Assembly (NCBI GenBank): GCA_028554795.2
Contig: CM068831.1
Span: 29,602,659-29,666,658, forward strand
DNA length: 64,000 nucleotides
Direction of reading: 5' to 3'
Source: Sinohyriopsis cumingii
Taxonomy: Eukaryota > Mollusca > Bivalvia > Unionida > Unionidae
The notes under the pieces were generated by a model that saw only the letters and a program-made list of their open reading frames with translations, did no database searches and was not told the origin of the DNA. The translations under genes were made by a program, and so were the position numbers. Shown here piece after piece: positions 51,029 through 62,690 of the stretch (the stretch's first letter is position 1; every line of letters begins with the position of its first letter).

Positions 51029-54000
51029 CCAACGTCTGCTGAGAAATGTACTATGTAAAGAATAAATACAATTGGCCAATCAAACGCATTATGACCCCAT
51101 AAATATGCATAAATTCCAGGTATTATTGAACCTTCTAAGACAGTCGTTATAAAGTTCATTTGCAAACTCTTTGCATGATCAGATCCATAGTTGCTACTGG
51201 TAACGAACAAAGCCAGTCAGCTACAAAACTGAATCAAAATATGCACAGCTCATATACTCATTACAATCTGTTCAGAACTAGAACACATTGTGTAATTATA
51301 TACTCAGCAAAAGGAATGCAAATATCACTTAATTTGCGCGAGGTGATGTATCTCATAATGTTGATACTCCAAGATGTTTGCGATAAAAACCTAATTACTT
51401 TATTTGATTGTTGTGAATATGTCTCGCTCATAATAAAACCCACACTCTTGATGCAAGTCTGTTTGCTAAGTTTGATCAAAATCGGATGGAATATATGCTC
51501 TCTTGAGTGGCATTGGTGTGCTTCTAACGTTCTAATTATTGAATTCATCAAGAGTTGTTTCTAGAAATTGATGATATATATTTTTTCATCCACATCCTAT
51601 TAAAACTGAATCAGAAATAAAAAGTGATCGCTGACAGATGGCTTATGTTCATAAACATATTTGTCTGAAAAGCTAAGTGAGCTAACAGATTGGTCTTAAC
51701 TACAGCATTCAACCTCTTGGTGTTGTATTGATCAATTATACATAAGATTGTCTTCGAAACCAGTTTTTAATCCATTTAGCTCAAGTAAAATAGCTGGATG
51801 AATTTAACTGATATAAGTCACAAAAATGAAGTTCTCTCATTCTACATCCATGATACCATTACCGCTGGTTAACAAGACTCCAACAATTCAGTAACAATAT
51901 TGTAATTGCACAACTCACAGACTGCTTTAGCTGTTATTATAATAATTAATTAACTATTATTTGTGCGGTTCCAATCTTAGGCATATTCAGGATTGCTACT
52001 AACATATGAACTGATTGACACAATAAATAATTATGACTTTGAGGCAAGTATGTTCCCTTACACTTCCCCAAGTAACGACGGAAATGCCACTTGACTACAA
52101 GACATTAAAACAATCCAGACATAACGAAATCATGTCACTTAACAGCAGTTATATTTGTGAACATGTATCAAAAAAAAAACATGACCAATTTTGGAGAACT
52201 TGTTCAAATTTAAGTAATGCAGATTTTGGTGCATGCTAAAGCATTTTTGGTTGGTTGGTCGGTTAGTTGTTTGGTTATTAACAACACTTTCAATGCATTA
52301 CTCTCTAATTAAATCAGAGGTGTGGCAGAGAATTCTGCTATGACATAGTAAAAATTAAAACCATAAATATAATATTTCAGATGTGTAGAAATATATTTTT
52401 TAACCTCTTTCTCCATATGTACTTCTTTTAACACCTGATTCTTTAATTCATCGTGATACCCTTTAACGCCTTTTGCGACAAATCCGGTTAAGATAAGAAG
52501 TTTTAGCAAAGCAAATATGTTACAACTATGATTATTATTTGGATGCCTGGCAATCGAAACTGGAAAATACACCTGAAGTAGATTTTAAGTTAATTGCATG
52601 ATGAAAAGACAATTGTGCAGTTCAATCTGCACACACACGTTTGATGTAACAACGTGTCCCACATTTGAAAATACGAATCAAGTATCAATAGTGGCAATAT
52701 TTATACTGCATGATGCTTGATATATAGACAAGGACATGCCTTTCGTTTCAAGAGATCCGTTTATTATTATCAAAGTTTCACCAAACATAGAGGTAGGTTG
52801 GAGCAATCATTGAACTAAGGACAAGAATATGCGCTAAAATACCTTAAGGGCAAGTGTTCAATATTTAAGCTAAATATCTGCAAAACATGTGATCAGAAAT
52901 CACCGTTCCTTCAGACTAATGAAACTGTGATACTTCAAAATCATTTCATGAATACTTTAACATCCACCAGTATATATACGACTGAATAAACAAATGAAGT
53001 CGGTTGAATATTTGTCTCTATTCAGAAACAAATAAAAAACACCGTGACATAGAATGATAAGCTGTGCTCAGCTTGTTCATGTATTACGTCCATATCACCA
53101 TATAAAAGAGGAGTTGCTTTTCGAAAAATGTGTTTTCATACATTTATACCTTTTTAAAAAATTAAAGATACTTATATAATTATCTTTTATAATTTGGTGA
53201 ATTTCGTAACATTCTGAATTCGCAATTGTTCGGAGTCCTTTAAGTGAATCAAGCACTGCAAAGTTCTCAAACAAGTAATATAATTTGATGTTTATGACAA
53301 CCCAAGACTGCTTTAATGCTCTTTCAAGTTTCCTTCATCCCAAGTTTTCATAACGCTGAAGAAAAAAACTGATTCCGTAATCGATGGCATTTAAAACCAT
53401 TATCACTGCCATGAACGGAGTTCAGGTCGGAGTCTTCTTTAATAATGACAGGGTTGGGACGGTTGATTCTATCAGATTTTATCTATATAACATCTTCGTG
53501 TAGTATCGAGCATATAAGAAAAAATAATACTAAACAAATATCATTTATCAATAATACAGAACATATGCAAGAGATGCCAAATGTGTTTAGTATTGGTCTT
53601 TTGATGGTTTATTCTGATAACCATAACAGTCTTACAACATGAAAAATGTGGGCTTTACGACTGAAAGAATGAATTAAAGTCCAATTTAGAAACCTTGAAA
53701 ACAAACGATAGGGACATACACTAGTCGTAGAAGTGCGATCAAGATGTATCATTTCGCAACAGGCATCACAAAATTTTGGTCAATAAACCTACATGTTGGG
53801 GAAGGTGGAACATTATTTGTTGTCTCTTTTGTCACGTTTATTAGTGAGAGCTTGTCTGTCCTTATTTATGATCACATGCTACATTTTGTGACCAAACATA
53901 TATCATATAGTTGCAAACATCGGGTATATATGCACTTTCGTTGAATTATAAGTAGCAGTATCCCTATCATAAAAATGTCTCTCTTACATAAACCACTGTA

Positions 54001-55837
54001 AATAGAGAAACGGACATGGAAACGTAAAAGGGACTAGTTGAGGCATCGATCTGAAATCAATGATAATTAAACTTAGGAGGTTGCTGTGTACTGTTTCTGG
54101 CAGATTCTGTTCAGATTTGAGTTGTACATATCAAACAGATGTCAGTTTCAAGGACGCACATTTTCTGAACAAAGAACAGTTTAAACAGAACTGCTATGTG
54201 TGTCGATCTGCGTTTTTAGTGCAGACATTGACTTTTCGTTATATGTTAGCAATCAGACTTTATTATGCGATCAGTGAATATACTTTGGTTTACGATTGAT
54301 GGGAATGATAAGTATGTTATGTGACCTAGATTTATAAAATGGAGTCTCAATTTTTGTATTTCTTTTACGGTGCGTTGTGAATCAAAAATCGTTTATTTGG
54401 TTGCTCTTTAGGGTTGCATTTATATGTGATTCATTACCACCGCTATGAACTTCGTCATCCTTCAGGGACGAGTGATTTTCGGTCACGGTGAGTATATAGA
54501 AAACCTACGGTATGTGATAGTTTCAATTACATTCCCGTATATATTCTTAAACTAAGCTACAAGCCTCTTAGTAATTTGTTTCAAGAAACATTACAGCATC
54601 ATGAATTAGTTTCATAATTAATTATTGTCAGACTGTTTAATATAGGGATATCCTATAATATTCTCATCAATATCTTCTTAATTATTAGAGACAGAAATAT
54701 GTTTGATTATTCAGCATTGGAGGCTTCTTTCTTGTTATATGCCATGAATTACCAATTCACAGCCTTGAAGAGCTTAAAATTATACAAATGAAATTAAAAT
54801 TAACACAAAAGAAAAAGCTGAAGAAATTGGAAATGTCAGAAAATGAAAATGTTCTTTAATTTGACCGGAGGAAAACGATTTTGGTGGTCAGCGCATGCGA
54901 GAATCAATCAGTGATAATGTCGAGTTTCTTTGCAAATAAAGAGGATACAACCGGTTCAAGCCACACTCAGGCAACATTTCGTTCCATACTCTGTTTGAAT
55001 GTAACATAATAAATTAACATTAATCTACATACAATTAAAGATTAATAATTTGAAGGATAATTGTCTGAACGAAGTCATTGTCTTCCAATTTGCCCAGATA
55101 ATTCATAATTTTACTGCGTCTAAATTTTTTACCCATTGAACACAATATGATTAGCCTGTTATCAGGAACATTTGTGTTTAGCATTACTCAAACGCGGTGT
55201 AAGAGGTCCACCATAGTCACAACTAAATCATGTGATTTGCAAAATGGATACAAGTAAGCCAATATTATCTTGTCATTAAACAACAAGTAAAACAAAATTT
55301 TAAAATGATATCCGCATTACAAGTTAAATTTAAACTCTTTAATCTTTGATCCAAATATATGAAATACTTGTATTAAATTACTATACAGTCTATCGTTATT
55401 ATACAATATTCTCCAGAAGAAGGTTAGCTGATGTCAATATAAAATGTAGACTTATCTGTAAATCAGTAGCATGCAAATTCAGTCTAATGGAGGAACGTTT
55501 TGCTACTCAAGCGCTTTTAGCAAATGTTTGCATAGCCAACGGTGGCAGCTAGAGGATTCTCAACGCACAAATACCATGAAATTTTGTCTAAGAGTCAGGT
55601 TAATGATTCAATACATTGCTAGTTTAACAGGATGTACTAAAGGTTGTAGCCATTTTAAGCCCTTGCAACATAAGCCAGTTAAATAGCATGCATTAAACAA
55701 TTCCTCACTCTAGATATCTGATATAGCCAAAAATCAATGCGTCTTTATTTGTTTTCAAATGTACTTCCTTGATTCTGAGTAAAGATCGTACGTCTAATAA
55801 GAGAATTGTGCCGAGTTCCCTAAGAATATATGTACTT
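51029..55837. other. long unrecognised AT-rich region
   Basis: No gene recognised. The two long antisense-overlapping frames at 51,160-51,564 look like chance. On the minus strand, 52,275-52,240 ends in a TAACAACAC...CCAACCAACC run that could be the 3' tail of an unidentified LINE or SINE. Confidence 0.4.
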
Positions 55838-55960
<123 letters not shown>

Positions 55961-55964
55961 CTAT

Positions 55965-56720
55965 GTGTTTAGCCTCGAATAAACAGTAACACAGAAAAAG
56001 TGAAAACAACAATCTTTCTAAAATTTATCAAATAATTTTTTCCCTGGAAACATTCTGTAAAAATGAAAACATAAGAACTTACTGTTTCAAGAATCAAGTC
56101 CAAAAATAATCCAAGAATAAGCCATGAATTAAATTGCAAAACTTCTAATAACAAAATGTTCTGCTGAATTTAAGTTCGAGTCTCGACGAAGAATCCAAGA
56201 TGAAAGTCGATGACGTAAGCCGTATCCTATACAATGTTGTCATTTACAGTTCCTTGTAATTAAAACTCATGTGTTGGAAATCAGAATACAATTTGTAAGC
56301 AATGACCTTCCAAAATTTTCAAATATTTCCAGAGAATAAAGAAGTAATCCTTTTGAAATCCAAATGATCTGAAGATAATTAACTTAAAAATCTGGCAACA
56401 AAGAAAACAACTTGAAACCAAGTGTAAAAGCCCAAAAAACTGAGAAATCTCTCTCTACACATCTCTATTAAAACTAACAACTGCGTAATTCTGGAAAAAG
56501 CAGAATTGCGAAATCAAATCGTGTTTATATCAAGCACAAAGAATATGGCCTTGATTGGACCAATCATTTCAAAACAAAGATAGAACTTGTTTACTAATTT
56601 CGAATCAAGTTTAGGATCAAGGCCAACACCTGGTGTTTATGAAAAGAATGATTCAGGTCAACCAATTTTCTATAAAAATATCATTTCCAGTGAATAAATT
56701 TACATTACAATAGCATGTAA
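55965..56720 (-). mobile_element. LTR-like repeat, probable solo LTR (fossil)
   Basis: On the minus strand it carries the same ordered blocks as 3,540-4,020 and extends further upstream, with a TATA-like GATATAAACACG near 56,520. The 3' part ends close to the edge of the TA array. No coding region is attached. Old and diverged; the LTR assignment is inference. Confidence 0.5.
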
Positions 56721-56788
56721 GAAAAATAATTTTTTTTAAACTGACAAGCAATTAAATTAAATTAAACATATATTAACTCAGATATAAG

Positions 56789-56791
<3 letters not shown>

Positions 56792-56865
<74 letters not shown>
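56792..56865. repeat. (TA)n microsatellite
   Basis: About 36 TA units. Confidence 0.97.
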
Positions 56866-56867
<2 letters not shown>

Positions 56868-57489
56868 GTGGGCGGATCAGTGGATGTACGATATAAAGAC
56901 ACATAATCCTCCTATTCGACAGCCATGGAATAATTAAAACTAGAGTGGACGACCAATTGTACAAAACTTGCTGGGAATATTGATCAATGTGTCTACTCAA
57001 AGTTAGATTGGACTAATTATATTTGTAATGCATATATTTCACACATTGAATTAATTCTGCTTTGTGTAGGCAATATATTTGGATTGTTTCATTATTGTAT
57101 ACAAGACTTAATGACTCGCGTTTCGGCGTCTTAGAAGATACAAACTTACAGTAGGGAATGAGCCATGGACAACGTTTGTATGACGTGAAAATTCACTTCC
57201 ATGTGTTGCCTGTCAGGGTCAGTTTATTGTACATGGTCGAATGATTGACTATTGTGGTCATTTGTGCGTGGTTGAACATTATATTGTTAAGTATATCGAT
57301 ATATGTTTAACTCCTGGTTTGTAAATGTATCACATTTTGATATATTTATTTTAACTGTAAATTTTAGTGATTATCTCTAAATAAGATATGAGATAGTGAG
57401 CATTATATACGGGTATAAAATCTATTCTAATATATGATAGGGATTGTATCGAATAGATGGATAAATAGATGTTGTCAAGTTTATAATAA
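56866..57489. other. unrecognised AT-rich sequence
   Basis: No gene or repeat end recognised. Confidence 0.4.
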
Positions 57490-58115
57490 TCAAACCTGTT
57501 GACAAGTTAGGGGTAATCTCTCAACTGCTGGTGGGGTTAGGTAGTTACATAGAAATTATTTCCCATTGAATGGGTTAGGTCAAGTGAACAGAAATTGTGA
57601 AATAGAAGATTGAGTAGTGAGATCTGTCACCTGGAGTATATTATGAAATATAGTCGTAATAGACTTATGGAAGTGTATATAAGGGGAGAAATGAGCAATT
57701 AAGTCATTCATATTGTTCGTATTTTGGATTATTATTTCATATGTTAAAATAAGTCTGCAGATGTTATAATGTTGCGTTTGGATAATTTGGGAGGAGACCC
57801 TTTTAGGGTTATTCATTGGCACTACCAAGTCCTCATTGGACTAGAACATCATTTTATGACTATTTTGTGAATTATTCAAACGAGGTCTGGACAATACCGT
57901 TGTGATAGTTACATCAGATGATCCGAAATTCATTCGGAACATTCGATTCCTTTTGGCTTGAATATATAATTTTAGGATTGTTTTGGATTCACAAAATAAT
58001 AAAGATAGTTCTTATGACGTTTTTATTATATGAGTATGATAGTTACATTATTGGCTATTTTTATATATCTTGATGGTTTTGCTTCTTTCTGTTACTTAGT
58101 TTATGATCAAAGAGA
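57490..58115 (+). mobile_element. LTR-like repeat, probable solo LTR (fossil)
   Basis: The best copy of the family. It has ACAAGTTAGGGGTAAT near the start, a TATA-box-like GTGTATATAAGGGGAG at about 57,676, AATAAGTCTGCAGATG, GTGAATTATTCAAACGAGGT, CATTCGGAACATTCGATT, a TTTTAGGATTGTTTTGGATT block, AATAATAAAG (possible polyadenylation signal) and TTTTGCTTCTTTCTGTTACT near the end. Order, size and a central TATA motif fit a solo LTR. No primer-binding site or gag/pol follows. It is old, and all copies in the window differ strongly. Confidence 0.5.
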
Positions 58116-58800
58116 TGTATGAAGTAGTTGAGATCACTAATTAATCTGTCATTACTGGTAGTAATTTGTAACATCACGATGGTATTAATGTTTTTTTGAT
58201 TGTGAAGCACAAGAGCTGGAGAGCCACAAAATTAGATCTTGGAGTTCAATATCGTTTTCAGAGAGTGATCTCTTCCTGTTGTATTTTTAAACGGTGTTTT
58301 GTTGTATGTACATTTCTTCCAAATACTGTATAGGCCTTATTGCAAATACGTAAAATCATTGTTACGCATCTTAAGTATGATTCATTAACTTAAAGTAATA
58401 AATTATTTTCCTTGAATTAGGGTTGTGTTGTTTTTGACAAAGACACATGTGCAGCAAATAACAATATTTATAAAACCCATGCAATATACCCTTAAGTTAC
58501 TGCAGGCCGAATATCATAGGAAACGTGTGCACGGCTGGACCTTCAGAGGGAGAATTTCTGTGGGGGTTTGTAAATATTAAAGATTACATATATTTAGAGT
58601 TATTTTAGTTTATTCAGCAAACGAATCAAGAAGCTACTTGAAATATAATATAATTCGCCTTAAAGTGCAATAAACGGAATCATTTTTCTGGAAATAGACA
58701 TATATTGCAGTACAGTTAATTTTTATCCAGCTTAACTCTCTGCATCTAATAAAAGGAGCTGAATGTATTCAAATACTTGATAGATTGTTTATATTGAGTT
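58116..58800. other. unrecognised AT-rich sequence
   Basis: No gene recognised. It may include further decayed LTR-like sequence up to about 58,430, where an AATAAATTATTTTCC stretch resembles the family's 3' part. Confidence 0.35.
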
Positions 58801-59025
58801 AGAAACTATACTATCTTGGCATCCGTCCGTCTACGGGAGACGATGGTGAAGTTACAGAGTAAGCTTTTGGTTATCTTTCTTTCTTGCTCTCTTTTCAGCT
58901 TGTAATATTTTTCTGTCTTCCTCGGCTGTTAGAACTCCCTGCCTGACAGCTAGACGCCAGGTGGAACGATCGTTACCACAGCTTTCCCAGTCGTTGACAT
59001 TGATGTTGGCCGTCTTCATGTCCTT

Positions 59026-59268
59026 CTACAAACATCTTTGTAGCGCAGACGTGGTCGTCCAGTCGGTCGTGCACCTTCTGCTATCTCCGCCATATAACAG
59101 GTCCTTGGGAATGCGGCCTGGGTCCATTCTCTTGACATGGCCGAGCCAGCGAAAGCGCCTCTCGCTGAGAATGAAGAACATGCTGTTCATTTTGGCGCAT
59201 TCTAGAATCTCTGTGTTGGGTACTCTGTCCTGCCACTGGATGTGCAGAATGCGCCGCAGACATCTCAA
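59026..59268 (-). pseudogene. LINE C-terminal domain, disrupted
   Basis: RRILHIQWQDRVPNTEIL and RFRWLGHVKRMDPGRIPKDL match the conserved region after the RT domain in this LINE group, where a Cys-rich end normally follows. The frame departs from the expected sequence after LLYGG, so the last part is out of frame. Confidence 0.88.
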
Positions 59269-59639
59269 GTGGAAGCTTTTGAGTTTCCTCTCGTGTCATG
59301 CATAGGTGGTCCATCTTTCGCTGCTGTAGAGGAGAGAGCTGAGCACGAAGGCTTGGTAGACACGCAGTTTGGTCTTCTCGGTGAGGTTGGAGTTGTTCCA
59401 GACCCTCTGGTTACGTCTGGCCATCACTGCTGCTGCCTTGGCAATCATGCCATTCACCTCAGAATCAATGGAGAGTGAGCTGGAGATGTGGACCCGAGGT
59501 ATGTGAAGTTCTCGACAACTTCCAAGTTGTACCCATCGATTGTGACAGAGGGAGAGGACTCTACGTCCTGCGTCACGACGTTCGTTTTCTTCAAACTGAC
59601 GGTCAGTCTAAATTCCTTACAAGCGTGGGAGAGGCGGCA

Positions 59640-60661
59640 TACCAGCTGCTGTAAGTGATGTCAAGGCTACATCGTCGGCGAAGAGCAATTCACGGATGAG
59701 TACCTCTGTGACTTTAGTCTTAACACGGAGACGGGCGATGTTGAACAGCTTGCCGTCAGTCCTGGTATGGATGTACACTCCCTAGCTGCAGTCCTTGAAG
59801 GCATACCGGAGAAGCATGGAGAACAAGATGTCGAAGAGCGTTGGCGCAAGGACACAGCCTTGTTTGACTCCGCTGATGACTGAAAAGGCCATTGAAGCAC
59901 ACTGTGCTGTACATGTTCCCGTGGAACGACATGAGGACAGCAAGCAGACGTGGGGGGGGGGGGGGCAACCGATCTTCTGCAGGAGTCTGAAGAGTCCATT
60001 CCGACTGACCAGGTAAAACGCCTTCTTCAGGTCTATGAAGGCAATGTAATGGGGTATATGCTTCTCGCGACACTTCTCCTGCATCTGGCGTAGTGCGAAG
60101 ATCATGTCTACAGTTGACCTGCCGGCTCGAAATCCACACTGTGACTCTGGGAAGACGCGAATGCTAGGATCTGCAAGCGCGCCAATGCAACAGAGTCGAA
60201 AGCCTTTCCAACTATGCTGAGGAGGGAGATGCCCCAGTAGTTGTTGCAGTCGCTACGGTCTCTTTGTTCTCTTTTAAAGTGGCGATGTTGACGTCACGCA
60301 TGTCCTGTGGGATGTGTCCCTGTTCCCAGCAGAGGCAAAGGAGTATGTGTAGGGACTGGAGCAGTGCTGGTATCCAGCTCTTGAGGACTTCAGGCGGAAT
60401 GCTGTCACTTCCAGGATCCTTCCCACAGGCAAGGCAGTCGATGGCTTTTCCGAGCTCTTCCAAGGTGGGCTGTGTGTCTAGCTCCTCCATGAAAGGCAGG
60501 TCTGGAATGACGTCCAGGGCAGTGTCAGTGACGTTGTTTTGGGTTGCATATAGCTGGAGATAGTGCTCAATCCGTCGCTCAAGTTGTTTCCCCTGGTCTG
60601 TGATGACTTCACCCGTCTTGGACTTGAAGGGGCCTGTCGCCTTCTTGATATCTTCATACAT
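59640..60661 (-). pseudogene. LINE reverse transcriptase domain, disrupted
   Basis: The 149-codon frame at 60,212-60,661 gives the EN-RT linker and GKDPGSDSIPPEVLKSW. A frameshift near 60,255 separates it from NNYWGISLLS. The frame 59,782-60,105 holds MIFALRQMQEKCREK, AFIDLKKAF (first catalytic Asp present) and GVKQGCVLAPTLF. A TAG at 59,782-59,784 follows KDCS, after which the frame continues with GKLFNIARLR and ELLFADDVALTS, the intact catalytic FADD box near 59,671-59,685. A G14 run at 59,951-59,964, in a place where the protein family has ordinary codons, is another likely frame disruptor. Confidence 0.92.
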
Positions 60662-60839
60662 TGCTCTTGCATCCCCGGTGTCGGCAGCTATCTGTAAACT
60701 GTTGCAAAGGTTCAGCCAGTATGTGTTGGTACAGCGGAGGGCGGTCTTCTGGGCGTTGTTCCTTGCAGTCCTGCGGCTTGAAGTGTTCTGGGGCTAGGTG
60801 CAGCCTTGTATGCCAGGAGGCCTTTCCTATTTGCCTCAG

Positions 60840-61860
60840 TCACGGGCTCCATCTCCTCCCAGTTTGTCTCATACCAGTCGATATGTCTTGTTCCCTCTTC
60901 CCGTAAGCTGTGATGGCTGAATTGTTCACAGAGTCACGGAGATGTGACCACTTGGAGTCAATGGTGTCATCAGGTGTCACATTGGTGAGAGCTTCCTGCT
61001 GTTTGCTGATGATCTGCTGTGTTTTATCTGGGTTGCTTGCACAGCGGGTGTTGATGCATGGGTGACCCTTTTTCTTGGCGTGATACAGCTTCTTGGGTAA
61101 TATTCGCACCTTGCTGGCCACGAGGGAATGGTCCATGTCACAGTCGGCACTGTGGTAGCTGCAGGTGAGGAGGACACTTTCCAGTTCTAAACGCCTGGTG
61201 ATGGCGTGATCTAGCTGGTGCCAGTGGTTTGAACGTGGGTGTTTCCATGACACCTGGTGGATCTCCTTGCATTTGAAGAAAGTGTTGGTCACACATTGGC
61301 TGTGGGAGCAGCACATCTGCAGCAGTCGCTGACATTCTCGTTGGTCTTGCCTCTTCCGTAAAAGTCGAGACAGGTGGACCATGCCGCATGGTCAGCTACC
61401 ACTCTAGCATTGAATTATCCTAGTAAGTAAAGGCCTTCATCGTTGGGGATACTGGACATTGCCTGATCCAGAGCATCATAAAACTTGTATTTCTCCTCGT
61501 GGGTGGAGCAGAGGGTTGGTGCGTACACGCTGAAGATGTTGACCAGGCCTAAGGATGTTGACAGCCGGAGCGAAAGCGACTAGCTCTTCTTTACGGCAAA
61601 GCCTACACCGTGCTGCCTAGGTTCATCCGAGGGGTTCCCCTGCCAAAAGAACGTGTAATTGGATTTCCTGATGGTGCCGCTATCAGCCGGTCGGGTCTCC
61701 TGAAGGCAGGCAATGTCGATGTTCAGTCGGGAGAGTTCTCTGTCAATGACTACAGTCTTCGTACATCGTCGATTTGCTGTAGTTCAGCGGTCAGGTTGCA
61801 AAACGAAGAGCTGGAGTCTTATTTCTTGTTTGAGTCTTTTTTGGTGCGGAGTTTTGTGGC
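60840..61860 (-). pseudogene. LINE endonuclease (EEP) domain, disrupted
   Basis: IDIACLQETR at about 61,691-61,720 contains the metal-binding Glu. QHGVGFAVKKS and VNIFSVYAPTLCS follow. LLG*FNARV at about 61,402-61,428 is the conserved GDFNAR box with a stop (61,415-61,417) in place of Asp. A frame change comes next; then in the 180-codon frame 60,840-61,382 come VSWKHPRS, HWHQLDHAITRR and SYHSADCDMDHSLVASKVR, the last corresponding to the C-terminal SDH motif. In the family this domain nicks target DNA. The stop and frameshifts show it is dead. Confidence 0.9.
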
Positions 61861-62280
61861 CCTTGTCGAGATGGTTATCAAAGCTCCACGCACCGAGTGA
61901 AGCAGACAGGCCACGGCGGGCAGCACCTTATTGACTGGGGGCTGCCCCGCTTGAGGCGGGCGGTAGCTGTCCAGTGAGACCTGGTGGTCACTCCCACCGT
62001 CAGAAGTAACCCCTGGCTCCAAGCTCTACGCCAATCGCGCTTTGACTTAGAACCGGTAAACTGCTACTTCTCGTGTTGTGCCGACGCGTACGACGACTAT
62101 GGAGTGTCCACTCCAATGGAGCTAGGAAACCTGGCCAGGATGGTATGGAGAATCAGCTCTTGTCCATTCGGCAGATCCCCCCTTTCCACGCAGCTGGTGG
62201 GCCCAAGGGAACGACGAATGCCAATACAGCTTGGCACCAACGGCGTCGCAGGAGTTGCCGGAATGAAGTTGTAGTCAATG

Positions 62281-62346
62281 TCAGACCGCCTTAAGGACTC
62301 CGTCTCCGGATTTTCTGTTGGGGTTTACTCCCTTAGCCTTTCCCAT
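62281..62346 (-). other. short open frame in the LINE 5' region
   Basis: ATG to TGA, 21 codons, MGKAKGVNPNRKSGDGVLKA then V. It is short, but basic and with an in-frame stop right where the 5' region turns GC-rich. I have an unverified impression that similar peptides occur at the same place in related LINEs of other animals. It may be a conserved leader or just a conserved untranslated segment. Confidence 0.3.
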
Positions 62347-62690
62347 GATTTGGTATAGCCACAAGACAGCAGGGTTTTCCTTCTTCTAGATGAGCTACCA
62401 TCCAATGTTTACGAGTCCCATCTACCCGAAGCAACTGGTTTTAAGGCGCCAGTGGCCCGCTTTCACCCCTTCTCCTGTTAGTGGAAAACGTGGTCCGCCA
62501 GACTTCAAATCTAAGCCACTCGCGAAGGCCAGGAGTTAGACTTTAGTTGACAGAGGCAGTCAGAGACGTAAGAAGTATGGGGCATTTCTGGAGGAGTTGG
62601 GTGCTTGTCTCCCACTCCCACCCCGGCAATGTCAACCTTAGACCAGGCAGCTATACCGACCTGTAATACTACCCTAGATACAAGTGTAAA

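Larger units (their letters stand above)
58808..62690 (-). mobile_element. nearly full-length, inactive APE-type LINE
   Basis: A 3.9-kb GC-richer block. On the minus strand it holds a 5' region (62,690 to about 61,900), an apurinic-type endonuclease (about 61,840-61,040), an RT (about 60,300-59,600) and a C-terminal domain (59,270-59,020), and ends in CGTCTCCCGTAGACGGACGG at about 58,823. Several stops and frameshifts make it inactive. Its coding pattern is that of LINEs often mislabelled craniofacial development protein 2-like in automated annotations. I could not settle the clade (RTE-like or CR1-like). No target duplication was found by eye. The composition contrast with its AT-rich surroundings suggests a relatively recent arrival, compared with the LTR-like repeats. 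Confidence 0.92.

Noticed and set aside
51160-51564. 134-codon plus frame overlapping a 96-codon minus frame
   Set aside because: No domain, two opposite frames open over the same bases, and no promoter or splice signals; chance is the simplest explanation.
52240-52275. CCAACC-type tail as evidence for a LINE or SINE on the minus strand
   Set aside because: Only the simple tail is visible; the sequence before it shows no family body, so I mention it only within the surrounding region.
58961-61382. Plus-strand frames such as 58,961-59,305 and 60,264-60,563 and alternative minus-strand frames
   Set aside because: They are antisense or shifted readings of the LINE; the LINE frame shows the conserved motifs.
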